A stretch of 64,000 nucleotides of DNA from Acidimicrobiia bacterium (GTDB lineage Bacteria; Actinomycetota; Acidimicrobiia; Acidimicrobiales; Poriferisodalaceae): assembly GCA_022820505.1 (NCBI GenBank), contig JAJEFK010000007.1:58442-122441 (forward strand). Reading direction: 5' to 3'. The position numbers were made by a program, and so were the translations under genes. The notes beneath the pieces are model-generated. The model saw nothing but the letters and a program-made list of their open reading frames with translations. It made no database searches and was not told where the DNA came from. This document shows, one piece after another, positions 25,533-32,900 of this stretch; position 1 is the first letter of the stretch, and each line of letters opens with the position of its first letter.

Positions 25533-26360
25533 ATGCCCCAGAGTTCCCAAACCCCCGTCTCGACTGACCTCGCGACACGGTGCGAAATCGGTCCTCGGGA
25601 TCGGCAGGAAGATCGAGTCCTCACGGCCGTGAACAACGACGGTTCGTGGGTGATGGCGGTGGCTGACGGGCTGGGCGGCCATCCGTTCGGCGACGAAGCG
25701 GCACAGGCGGCGGTGGATGCGTTGTCGGAACGGATCAGCAGTCCCGCCGAGATGGCGGCGTCGTTCGATGCGGCCAACGCGGCGACGTGGGCGCTGCATC
25801 CGGAGATGAGAAGCCCCGACGACGGTCTGTCGTCAGTAATCGCGTTGACGACGCTGGTAGTTGCTGCGTGGACTCCCCAAAGCGGATTGTTGGTGTCGTG
25901 GGTGGGGGATTCGATGGCGTTCTTGGTGCCGGTTGCTGGCGGGCCGGGGTGGCACAGCACCCCGCACGGCGGTCCCATGGGATTCGTGAGCCGTGGCGTC
26001 GGCATGTTCCGTGCGGGTCATGGCGACGGCTACGAGCTGCCACCTGGCCATCTCGAGAATCTGAGCGACGATGTCCCAGCTGGGCGTGTCGAGGGCTGGA
26101 TTGACGATCAGGGGCTGCTGGTTGTGCTGGCGAGCGACGGGCTGTTCGACCCGGTACTGATGGCTCACGACAGGGGCTGGTTCGGCGATGATCCCGACGA
26201 TCTGAGCCTCGGCTTCGCCCTGGCGGCTGACCAGCGGGCCTCCGCCGACGCCGTAGCCGACACGCTGATGGACACCGCCCAGTTCGCCGGCCTGATCGAC
26301 AACACCACCATCGCGGTCGCCCACATCACCCGAATAGGGAGTGGAGCTAAGGGGAATTGA
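25533..26360 (+). CDS. PP2C-family Ser/Thr protein phosphatase
   Basis: A 275-residue metal-dependent phosphatase. It keeps the family motifs in order: GPRDRQEDRV (N-terminal acidic motif), VADGLGGHPFGDEAA (metal Asp and Gly), VSWVGDSMAFLV, VVLASDGLFDPV and LIDNTTIAVAHI (last metal Asp). No membrane or sensor domain. By family it removes phosphate from Ser/Thr of regulatory proteins and opposes Hanks-type kinases, none of which is in the window. Its last six codons and stop lie inside the opposite-strand tRNA-Ala gene, an overlap of 19 bases. Confidence 0.92.
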   Translation: MPQSSQTPVSTDLATRCEIGPRDRQEDRVLTAVNNDGSWVMAVADGLGGHPFGDEAAQAAVDALSERISSPAEMAASFDAANAATWALHPEMRSPDDGLSSVIALTTLVVAAWTPQSGLLVSWVGDSMAFLVPVAGGPGWHSTPHGGPMGFVSRGVGMFRAGHGDGYELPPGHLENLSDDVPAGRVEGWIDDQGLLVVLASDGLFDPVLMAHDRGWFGDDPDDLSLGFALAADQRASADAVADTLMDTAQFAGLIDNTTIAVAHITRIGSGAKGN

Positions 26361-26414
26361 ACCCCTGACCTCTTCCATGCCATGGAAGCGCTCTACCAAC
26401 TGAGCTATAGCCCC
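26342..26414 (-). tRNA. tRNA-Ala, anticodon GGC
   Basis: The 73-base minus-strand cloverleaf begins GGGGCTATAGCTCAGTTGG and has a D-loop TAGCTCAGTTGGTAGAGCG, anticodon loop ATGGCAT (anticodon GGC) closed by CTTCC/GGAAG, and T-arm GGGGTTCAATTCCCC. Acceptor pairs GGGGCTA with TAGCTCC include the G3-U70 wobble that marks alanine tRNAs; the discriminator is A73. The CCA end is not encoded (next bases are CTC). Its 3' half overlaps the end of the PP2C gene. Confidence 0.97.
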
Positions 26415-26425
26415 GAGGCCCCACG

Positions 26426-26431
26426 ACGATA
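26426..26431 (-). promoter_or_regulatory. Putative -10 box of the tRNA-Ala gene
   Basis: TATCGT on the minus strand stands 11 bases before the first tRNA base, which would give a short leader of about 4 bases. No -35 consensus is seen. Confidence 0.4.
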
Positions 26432-26501
26432 CCAGCGCGCTGCTCAGAACTGAGAGTGAATCGAGGGAGCGACCCGGCGCGCGGGCGGCGCGCTGCGGGC
26501 A

Positions 26502-26507
26502 TATCGT
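26502..26507 (+). promoter_or_regulatory. Putative -10 box of a leaderless gene
   Basis: TATCGT is followed by 7 bases and the ATG at 26515. There is no Shine-Dalgarno sequence in the gap. Confidence 0.45.
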
Positions 26508-26514
26508 CGGGCAC

Positions 26515-26910
26515 ATGAGCATCCCCGTGGAGCCCGGCGACATCGGCAAGCAGATGGAGCAATTCGGCAGCGCTGCGTACGTGCTGACGGTGCGGGACGA
26601 CGCAACGCCGCACATCGCTCACCTGGCGATGCGGCTCGACGGTGACGTGCTGCGCTGTGGCGCCAGCCGTTCGGCGGCGGCCAACGTGGCGCAGCGGCCG
26701 TCGATCTCGGTGCTGTGGCCGCCGTACGAGCCCGGTGGCCACTCGATGATCGTGGATGCCGTGGCCCGCACGGTCGACGGGGCCGACGGGCTCGAGCTGG
26801 AGTTGCGGCCGACCAATGGAGTCCTGCATCGGCCCGCGACACCGGCAACCCCGGCGACCAATCCCAACTGCAACTCAGACTGCGCCCCGCTCAGCTCGTC
26901 GGGCTCCTGA
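26515..26910 (+). CDS. PPOX-class (pyridoxamine 5'-phosphate oxidase-like) flavin/F420-binding protein
   Basis: A 131-residue split-barrel protein. GSAAYVLTVRDDATPHIAHLAMRLDGDVLRCG is the usual strand-turn-strand start, followed by ANVAQRPSISVLWPP and a C-terminal NCNSDCAPL tail found in a small subgroup of this family. Relatives bind FMN, F420 or haem breakdown products. The function here is unknown. It has no ribosome site but has the TATCGT-N7-ATG arrangement of a leaderless gene. Confidence 0.8.
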   Translation: MSIPVEPGDIGKQMEQFGSAAYVLTVRDDATPHIAHLAMRLDGDVLRCGASRSAAANVAQRPSISVLWPPYEPGGHSMIVDAVARTVDGADGLELELRPTNGVLHRPATPATPATNPNCNSDCAPLSSSGS

Positions 26911-26977
26911 TCGACGCCCCGTTGCGCCTCGCGGCGTCGGCGTGCGACTGCTGACGAAAAATGGCTTGACTCATCGG

Positions 26978-27002
26978 ACCCATGTCTCCCAAATTCATGG
27001 GT
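26978..27002. promoter_or_regulatory. Inverted repeat at the VapB-like gene, candidate operator
   Basis: Perfect 7-base arms ACCCATG (26978-26984) and CATGGGT (26996-27002) are separated by 11 bases. A TTGACT (26966-26971) lies just upstream and could be a -35 box. The site covers the first possible start codon of the antitoxin-like gene, as expected for autorepression. Confidence 0.45.
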
Positions 27003-27299
27003 ATGGGTGCTCTGGGTGACGTGAAGACAACGATTGACGTGCATGATGAGTTGCTGAAGCGAGCTAAGCGGCACGCCAAGGAAACCGGCCAAACGCTGCG
27101 AGCCGTCATCGAAGAAGGCTTGCGCATGGTGTTGGAGAAGCCGCCGCCGACCGGTTACAAGCTGCCGGACCTGCGCGTGGGGGACCCAGACGGCCCGAAC
27201 CCCTTCGAGAAATTCACTTTCGCCGAGATGCTCGAGATGAGCGAGCGCGACTTCGCGATGTTCCCCCAGCTCGTGACGAGGAACCCGTTCGTTCGGTGA
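26982..27299 (+). CDS. Orphan VapB-type ribbon-helix-helix antitoxin-like protein
   Basis: Up to 105 residues. VKTTIDVHDELLKRAKRHAKETGQ-type sequence then LRAVIEEGLRMVLE is the DNA-binding domain of VapB/DUF2191 antitoxins; the tail LPDLRVGDPDGPNPFEKF would normally hold the toxin-binding part. No PIN-domain toxin follows: the next gene is convergent and metabolic. ATG 26982, ATG 26997, ATG 27003 and GTG 27021 are all in frame. The family usually starts at the MKTTIDV point, so GTG 27021 (92 residues) is likely if the inverted repeat upstream is the operator. It may be a solitary regulator. Confidence 0.75.
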   Translation: MSPKFMGMGALGDVKTTIDVHDELLKRAKRHAKETGQTLRAVIEEGLRMVLEKPPPTGYKLPDLRVGDPDGPNPFEKFTFAEMLEMSERDFAMFPQLVTRNPFVR

Positions 27300-27320
27300 G
27301 CAGTTTCGAACTAGCGGGCG

Positions 27321-28736
27321 CTAGAGCAGCCCGAGTGCGGGTACCTCGAGGTGCTTACGAAGCTGGGAGAGAAACCGACCGCTCGTGCCTCCGTCGATGA
27401 GCCGGTGGTCGAACGTGGCTGAGATGGTCATGACCGGCAATTCGACGGGGTTGCCGTTGTTCAGCCGTACCTGCGGCCGGGCGGCTCCGAACGCCACGAT
27501 GGTGCTGGTGCGGACGGGCAGCATCGGTGTGCCGGCCTCGATGCCGACCGCGCCGACGTTGTTGACGGTGCATGTCGGATCGGCGAGCTCATCAGGGGCG
27601 ATCGTGCGTTCTCGGGCCCTGACAGCCAGGCGATGAATCTCTTGCGCCAGCGATGCCGCCGAGTGCAGGTCGGCGTCGCGCACAACAGGCACTAGCAGGC
27701 CGCTCGGCGTGTCGACGGCGACGCCGATGTCGTACCGGTCGAAGAACACGGCTTCATCGCCGTCGAGGCGGGCGTTGATGAGGGGATGGTCCCGCAGCAC
27801 CGGAATGAGCAGCGTTACGAACACCGCGTCGAGCGGCACCGGCGATTCCAGACGATCGCGCAGGGCGGCCCGGGTTGCCAGCAGGCCGCTGGCATCGACA
27901 TCCACCATTGCCGTGAACTGTGGGATGGTCCGCGCCGACTCAGTCAGGTGTGCCGCGATGGAACGCCGCGTCGCACTCAGTCGTTCGCGGTGCCCGCGTG
28001 CAGCGCTGGGCTGAGCTCCCGAGGGTCCGTCCGCGACAGCCGTCAGATCGGCGAGTGTGACGGCACCGTCTGGGCCGCTCCCGCGCACTTGGGCGAGGTC
28101 GATGCCTGCATCGCGAGCCGCTTTGCGCACCTTGGGCATGGCTCGCACCGTCCCGCTAGCGCAGCTTGACCCTATATCGGGAGCGAAATCCGGCCGGTGT
28201 GCTGTCACGGCCGTCAAGCGAGCCTCGATTGCCTGCAGGACATCCGCGCGGGTCACCCGTCCACCGTTGCCGCTGCCTGCGATCGACGCGAGATCCACGT
28301 CATTGTCGGCAGCGAGGCGTCGTACCAACGGAGACGAGATGACGTTTGCGCCGGTGACCGCCTCCACTGCTGGGACCCCAGTGGCTGCGATTTCGCGTGC
28401 CGATCGGACGACAGATGCGGCTGCAGCGACCCCTTCCACAACAGCCGCCGCAGTGCCTGCGCTCGTGACGGCCGACATCTGCGCTGGCAGCGATTCGCCG
28501 GCTGTGCCAACGGCGAAGAGCGGCTCGCCGACGGCGACGACATCGCCGGGTTCGCCACCGAGCGCAAGCACCGTGCCGCGGAACGGGCTGGACAGCTCCA
28601 CCACCGACTTGTCGGTCTCCACCGAACAGACCACTTGGTCGAGCTCGATCTGGTCGCCCTCTGTCACGTACCACTCGACGATCTCGGCCTCGACCATCGC
28701 GTCGCCGATCTTGGGCAGCAGGAAGATCTCAGCCAC
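27321..28736 (-). CDS. Dihydrolipoamide acyltransferase (E2) of a 2-oxoacid dehydrogenase complex
   Basis: A 471-residue E2. The N-terminal lipoyl domain carries the lipoyl lysine K43 in VCSVETDKSVVEL. Two peripheral-subunit-binding domains follow: PLVRRLAADNDVDLASIAGS and MPKVRKAARDAGIDLAQVRG; most E2 proteins have one. The C-terminal catalytic domain ends ISATFDHRLIDGGTSGRFL with the catalytic His and Asp. It passes the acyl group from E1 to CoA. GTG 28736 starts 12 bases after the E1 stop. Beside a branched-chain amino acid transporter it is probably branched-chain-keto-acid specific; pyruvate is possible. Confidence 0.9.
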   Translation of the reverse strand: MAEIFLLPKIGDAMVEAEIVEWYVTEGDQIELDQVVCSVETDKSVVELSSPFRGTVLALGGEPGDVVAVGEPLFAVGTAGESLPAQMSAVTSAGTAAAVVEGVAAAASVVRSAREIAATGVPAVEAVTGANVISSPLVRRLAADNDVDLASIAGSGNGGRVTRADVLQAIEARLTAVTAHRPDFAPDIGSSCASGTVRAMPKVRKAARDAGIDLAQVRGSGPDGAVTLADLTAVADGPSGAQPSAARGHRERLSATRRSIAAHLTESARTIPQFTAMVDVDASGLLATRAALRDRLESPVPLDAVFVTLLIPVLRDHPLINARLDGDEAVFFDRYDIGVAVDTPSGLLVPVVRDADLHSAASLAQEIHRLAVRARERTIAPDELADPTCTVNNVGAVGIEAGTPMLPVRTSTIVAFGAARPQVRLNNGNPVELPVMTISATFDHRLIDGGTSGRFLSQLRKHLEVPALGLL

Positions 28737-28748
28737 GGCGCGGCCTGT

Positions 28749-30827
28749 TCACCCAGCCATCGCCCGGCGTATGCCCGCGGCGATGCGCTCTGCGGTGATT
28801 GCGGAGTATTCCTCGAGCTGGGTCGGCCCCCAGAACACGTCCATGTGGGCCACTCGCACCGGCGGGCTCTCCAGTGAGTAGGCAGCCTGTTCGGCGACGG
28901 TTGCCAGAATCTCGGCACCCACGCCGCCGCTCGTATGGTCCTCATGGGCTACTACGAGGCGTCCGGTCTTGGCCACGCTGTCGAGCACCATCTCGGTGTC
29001 CCACGGATACAGCGTGCGCAGGTCGATGACCTCGACCGAGACGCCTTCGGTGTCGAGCGCAGCGGCGGCCTTCTGGGCTTCATGCTGCGGCGGGCCGAAG
29101 GTCACGACCGTGACGTCGGTGCCCGTGCGACGCATCGCCGCTCGTCCGAACGGGATCGAGTACGGCGCCACCGGCACCTCTTCAGACAACCCTCGATACA
29201 GCGCGATCGGCTCGAAGAACATGACCGGGTCGGGGCTGCACAGCGCCGTCTCCAGCAGACCCTTCGCGTCGTACGGCGTCGACGGGTACACCACCACCAG
29301 GCCGGGAGCGTGAGTGAAGTAGCTCTCAGGCGAGTCGGTGTGGAATTCGTACGCCCCGGTATTGGTGCCCACCGGCATGCGGATGACGATCGGGGCGGTC
29401 ATGTGGCCCCGGTAACGCCAGCGAAGACGTCCGACATGGCCGATGACCTGGTCGAATGCCGGGTATACGAAACCGGCGAACTCCATCTCGGCGACCGGGC
29501 GAAACCCGCCCATCGCCATGCCGACCGACGTGCCCACAATGCCCGTCTCGCACAGCGGCGTGTCGACTACCCGCCGGTCGCCGAAGCGCTCCGCCATGTG
29601 CTCGGTCACGCGGAACACGCCGCCTTCGAGGCCGACGTCCTCTCCGAGCGCAATCAGCGAGTCGTCACGCTCGAATGCATCGATGAGGGTCATGTTGAGC
29701 GCTTCGGTCAGATCGACTCGCCGCGTGGGCCCCGACGGTTCAGGCTCGAGTCCGATCTCCCAGATCTCCTCGGGCGCAAACTCCGTCCTGGGCTCACCCA
29801 CGTCGTCCTGTTCGCGATGAAGCTGCGCGACAAGCTGCCGAGGGGCCCGGGCAAAGAGGTGCCGTGGCGAGTAGTCCCGGCCGACGCCCGGACGCGCCTC
29901 GAGCTCATCGATGATCGATTCGAGCTGCGACCCGAGGTCGGCGCTCATCTGCTCTTCGGTCTCGCTGCGCCACAGGCCCTTGTGCTCTAGGAAGCTGCGC
30001 ATCCGGCGGACGGGGTCGCGCTCGCGCCACACCGCCTCGTCGTCGGGCGTCCGGTAAACCGGTGTGCCGTCGTAGGTGGAATGGGGGGCGTACCGATAGG
30101 TGTTCATCTCTATGAACGTGGGACCCGCCCCTGTTGCGGCGCGCGCACGTGCCTCGACCACGGCCTGGTACATCGCCAACGGGTCCATACCGTCCACCCG
30201 CACCCCGGTGAAGCCGTAGGCCTGTGCCTTGTGAGCGAGCGTTTCCGCTGCGGTCTGCTTGTCGAGCGTCGTCGACTGCGCCACCTGGTTGTTCTGGCAC
30301 AGGAAGACTGTGGGCGTCTTCCACACGCCGGCGAAGTTCATGGCGGCGTTGAAGTCCGACTCGGAGGTGGCGCCGTCGCCGAAGACGGCCAACGTCACGG
30401 AGTCCTCACCACGCAGCGCGCACGCATATCCGAACCCGACGGCGTGCGGCAGATGCGTTCCGATAGTGGCGTTGAGGCGTGTGATCCGGTCGCCGTGCAC
30501 GTCCCAGATGTCGTCGTCGTCGGGAATGCCCAGCCAGAATCCCACGGCGCTGCGCAGGTCCATGTTGCGGCCGATCCACAGCGGCAGCTCGCGGTACGCG
30601 GTGAAGATCCAATCGGTGGGCCGCAGGGCTAACGCAGCCCCGGCGGCTGCCTCTTGACCGCTCGATTGGTAGTACGCCGGGATGCGACCCTGGCGCTGCA
30701 GGTTCAGCAGCTTCTCGTCCACGATCCGTGCCGTGAGCACCTTACGCAACAGATCGACAAGCTGATCGTCGCTGAGATCGGGTGCGACATCGACGAGTTC
30801 GCCATCGGGGTCGAGAATCTGATGCAC
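28749..30827 (-). CDS. Fused E1 alpha-beta thiamine-dependent 2-oxoacid dehydrogenase
   Basis: About 692 residues. The N-terminal half is E1-alpha: SSGQEAAAGAALALRPTD, then the thiamine diphosphate motif GDGATSESDFNAAMNFAG and QNNQVAQ about 30 residues after GDG. The C-terminal half (from about 375) is E1-beta: ALNMTLIDAFERDDSLIALGED, GIVGTSVGMAMGGFRPVAEM and TSGGVGAEILATVAEQ. Alpha and beta are usually separate genes. GAAGGA lies next to GTG 30833 but 6 bases from GTG 30827, so I use the latter. It decarboxylates the keto acid and loads the E2 lipoyl arm. No E3 gene is present in the window. Confidence 0.9.
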   Translation of the reverse strand: MHQILDPDGELVDVAPDLSDDQLVDLLRKVLTARIVDEKLLNLQRQGRIPAYYQSSGQEAAAGAALALRPTDWIFTAYRELPLWIGRNMDLRSAVGFWLGIPDDDDIWDVHGDRITRLNATIGTHLPHAVGFGYACALRGEDSVTLAVFGDGATSESDFNAAMNFAGVWKTPTVFLCQNNQVAQSTTLDKQTAAETLAHKAQAYGFTGVRVDGMDPLAMYQAVVEARARAATGAGPTFIEMNTYRYAPHSTYDGTPVYRTPDDEAVWRERDPVRRMRSFLEHKGLWRSETEEQMSADLGSQLESIIDELEARPGVGRDYSPRHLFARAPRQLVAQLHREQDDVGEPRTEFAPEEIWEIGLEPEPSGPTRRVDLTEALNMTLIDAFERDDSLIALGEDVGLEGGVFRVTEHMAERFGDRRVVDTPLCETGIVGTSVGMAMGGFRPVAEMEFAGFVYPAFDQVIGHVGRLRWRYRGHMTAPIVIRMPVGTNTGAYEFHTDSPESYFTHAPGLVVVYPSTPYDAKGLLETALCSPDPVMFFEPIALYRGLSEEVPVAPYSIPFGRAAMRRTGTDVTVVTFGPPQHEAQKAAAALDTEGVSVEVIDLRTLYPWDTEMVLDSVAKTGRLVVAHEDHTSGGVGAEILATVAEQAAYSLESPPVRVAHMDVFWGPTQLEEYSAITAERIAAGIRRAMAG

Positions 30828-30885
30828 GCTCACTCCTTCACCTCAGCCGTGTCGCGGACCTCCGCGAGCGTGACACACTCTGAAT

Positions 30886-30930
30886 GTGAATCACAGGGCA
30901 ACCATCGCTTCGACAAGTGAATCATTGATC
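30886..30930. promoter_or_regulatory. Two related operator-like sites between the E1 gene and the SDR gene
   Basis: Site 1 has the palindromic core GTGAATCAC at 30886-30894. Site 2 at 30912-30930 reads GACAAGTGAATCATTGATC and matches 13 consecutive bases of the reverse complement of the 32797-32815 palindrome. The core centres are 31 bases apart, about three helical turns. The divergent promoter of the 2-oxoacid dehydrogenase operon and the SDR-Lrp operon lies here. Confidence 0.6.
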
Positions 30931-31005
30931 ATTGCGCCACTGTGCCAAGAAATCAACTGTGACGCCGTCGTCTGGTGCCATTTCGTTCCGCCGTATGGCG
31001 ACTGG

Positions 31006-31011
31006 TACGGT
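31006..31011 (+). promoter_or_regulatory. Putative -10 box of the SDR-Lrp operon
   Basis: TACGGT is followed by 8 bases and the ATG at 31020; there is no ribosome site, so a leaderless or nearly leaderless start is likely. Confidence 0.35.
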
Positions 31012-31019
31012 CACGCATC

Positions 31020-31808
31020 ATGACAGCGGCAGACCCGTTCTCGGTCGCCGGCCGTCGCATCGTGATCGTCGGTGGCACTGCCGGCATCGGCTGGGCAGTG
31101 GCAGTGCACTTGGCGAATGCCGGCGCTTCAGTCGTCATCACCGGCCGGCGCGACGCATCGGAACCCGCGATGCAAGCCGGCATCACATTCGTCCCCATGG
31201 ACGTCGCCAGCGTCGCCGCGGTGAGAGACGGGTTCGCAGCCATTGCGGAGCAGGTCGCCCACATCGACTGTCTCGTGCTGAACGCCGGCATCGACATTCA
31301 CCACGGCGAGATCGACGAACTCGATCTCGCTGTGTTCGAACAGGTTTTCGACGTCAACACGCTCGGTCTCGCGAGAGCACTGGCCTGCGGCATCGGCTTG
31401 ATGCCGGCTGGCGGATCGGTCATCGTCACCAGCTCGCCTGCAGGCTCAGTCACCACACCGGGCATGGCCGCGTACTCCGCTTCCAAGGCCGCGCTGGACA
31501 TGCTCGTGAGGACTTGGGCACTCGAGCTCGGTCAGCGGCAGATCCGCGTCAACGCAGTGCTGCCCGGCCTTGTCGAGAGCGAGATGGACGCCGGTTCTAC
31601 TGGCGAGTTGGAGGTCATCCGCCGGATGACCGCCAATGGCGTCCACCGATCGGCGGCAGACATGGGCCCTGTGTTCCAGTTCCTGGCCAGCGCCGCCAGT
31701 GCGCCGCTGACCGGTTCGCTCGTCGGAGCTCATGACGGCATCGGCGTGGGTTACAGCGCAGAGGTTATGAAGCACCTCGCAGCAGAACTTCCCGAGCCGA
31801 GCTCATGA
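31020..31808 (+). CDS. SDR family NAD(P)-dependent oxidoreductase
   Basis: A 262-residue classical short-chain dehydrogenase. The cofactor loop is GGTAGIGWAVAVHLANAG, the structural motif LNAGI (NNAG-type), SSPAGSVTTPGMAAYSASKAALDM holds the catalytic Ser and Tyr-x3-Lys, and VLPGLVESEM is the usual post-catalytic loop. ATG 31020 is chosen because the family start lies there. Its stop overlaps the regulator's ATG (ATGA). The role may be in keto/hydroxy-acid metabolism of the neighbouring branched-chain system; the substrate is not known. Confidence 0.9.
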   Translation: MTAADPFSVAGRRIVIVGGTAGIGWAVAVHLANAGASVVITGRRDASEPAMQAGITFVPMDVASVAAVRDGFAAIAEQVAHIDCLVLNAGIDIHHGEIDELDLAVFEQVFDVNTLGLARALACGIGLMPAGGSVIVTSSPAGSVTTPGMAAYSASKAALDMLVRTWALELGQRQIRVNAVLPGLVESEMDAGSTGELEVIRRMTANGVHRSAADMGPVFQFLASAASAPLTGSLVGAHDGIGVGYSAEVMKHLAAELPEPSS

Positions 31809-32746
31809 ACAAGCCGGTGGTGCTCGACGACGTCGACCGCTCCCTGATCAGCGCCCTGGTCGCCGACGGCCGAGCCACTTACGCCATGCTCGCACCCGGC
31901 GTCGGGCTCTCGCAGGCTGCGGTGCGGGCTCGCGTCCAGCGATTGCTGGACGAACGCCTCGTCATGGTGACCGGCCGCGTCGATCCGGCCAGCCTCGGGC
32001 TGGGAGTGTTTGCGTTCGCGTTCCTGGAAGTCGACAGGGAGGTCGACAAGACAGCGGCTCGTATCGCAGAGATCGACGAGGCAGTCTTCGCGGCGGTCAG
32101 CTCGGGGCGTTTCGACCTGCTGGTGGAACTGCGCTGCGCCGACGAGCGTCGTCTTGTGGAGATGCTCGACCGCGTCCGCGGCATCGCCGGTGTGCGCCGG
32201 CTGCAGTCGGCGACGGTGCTGCATTACGAGAAGCAGGACTGGACCGGCGTCGGCAATCGCAGCGCCGTGCGTCGCACGAATCCGGCGGTGCGCACGGGAA
32301 GTGACCTGGACGACATCGACCGCGAACTGCTGCGCGAGCTGATCGCCGACGGCCGTGCGACCTACGCGGCGCTGGCACCGATTGTCGGGCTGTCGCAGGC
32401 TGCGGTGCGAGACCGCGTCATCGACCTCATCGGCAGCAACGTGATCAGGATCGAGGCGCACCCGGTGCCCGAGGCCATGGGCATCGGCGGGTTCTCCGGC
32501 ATCGCCGTGAAGGCGGTGGGACCGGTCGGGCCAGCAGCCGAAGCGGTGGCAGAACTCGCCGAGTCGACGGTGGTGGCACGGACGCTGGGCCGGTTCGATG
32601 TGCTGGCGGAGCTCTGGTACGACGATCATGACCATCTGGCCGAGGTGCTGGATCGTTTGCGGGCGGTCGACGGGATCGGCTCGGTCGACACCATGCCGTA
32701 CTTGCGGATCGCCAAGGAGCAGTTCGGTCCTGGTTCCCGGTCGTAG
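31805..32746 (+). CDS. Tandem Lrp/AsnC-family transcriptional regulator
   Basis: A 313-residue protein made of two full Lrp units. Unit 1 (about 1-150): DDVDRSLISALVADGRATYAML, LSQAAVRARVQRLLDERLVM and a RAM-type ligand domain with VSSGRFDLLVELRC. Unit 2 (about 160-313): DDIDRELLRELIADGRATYAAL, LSQAAVRDRVIDLIGSNVI and TLGRFDVLAELWYDD. The GRFD/~~EL motif of the amino-acid-binding domain is kept in both. Lrp proteins sense amino acids and bind repeated DNA sites; a fused pair would act as a pseudo-dimer. It sits between the keto-acid dehydrogenase and the branched-chain transporter and probably controls both. Confidence 0.9.
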   Translation: MNKPVVLDDVDRSLISALVADGRATYAMLAPGVGLSQAAVRARVQRLLDERLVMVTGRVDPASLGLGVFAFAFLEVDREVDKTAARIAEIDEAVFAAVSSGRFDLLVELRCADERRLVEMLDRVRGIAGVRRLQSATVLHYEKQDWTGVGNRSAVRRTNPAVRTGSDLDDIDRELLRELIADGRATYAALAPIVGLSQAAVRDRVIDLIGSNVIRIEAHPVPEAMGIGGFSGIAVKAVGPVGPAAEAVAELAESTVVARTLGRFDVLAELWYDDHDHLAEVLDRLRAVDGIGSVDTMPYLRIAKEQFGPGSRS

Positions 32747-32796
32747 TGCCGTCAAATCGTCGGCGAACTCACGATTCTTCGGCAGATCGACTGCAT

Positions 32797-32815
32797 GACA
32801 AGTGATTCACTTGTC
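32797..32815. promoter_or_regulatory. 19-bp palindromic operator upstream of the ABC transporter operon
   Basis: GACAAGTGATTCACTTGTC has perfect 9-base arms around one central T. It lies 85 bases upstream of the binding-protein start and shares its core with the two sites at 30886-30930. It follows the tandem Lrp gene by 50 bases. Confidence 0.65.
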
Positions 32816-32900
32816 TGACGGCCACATCGCAATTAGTGTCACATCATTCGAGTCACGAGAGCTCGGGCGGATGCTCGGAATCGTGGAGGGGGCTGCTCAC

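Noticed and set aside
26342..26414. tRNA-Ala as an integration site of a mobile element
   Set aside because: No integrase, no direct repeat of the tRNA 3' end and no island-like genes were found around it.
26455..26463. GTGAATCGA between tRNA-Ala and the PPOX gene
   Set aside because: Only the left half of the GTGAATCAC core matches; no dyad.
30993..30999. GTATGGC upstream of the SDR gene at 31020 as a TetR half-site
   Set aside because: No ACCATAC at the required 6-base distance.
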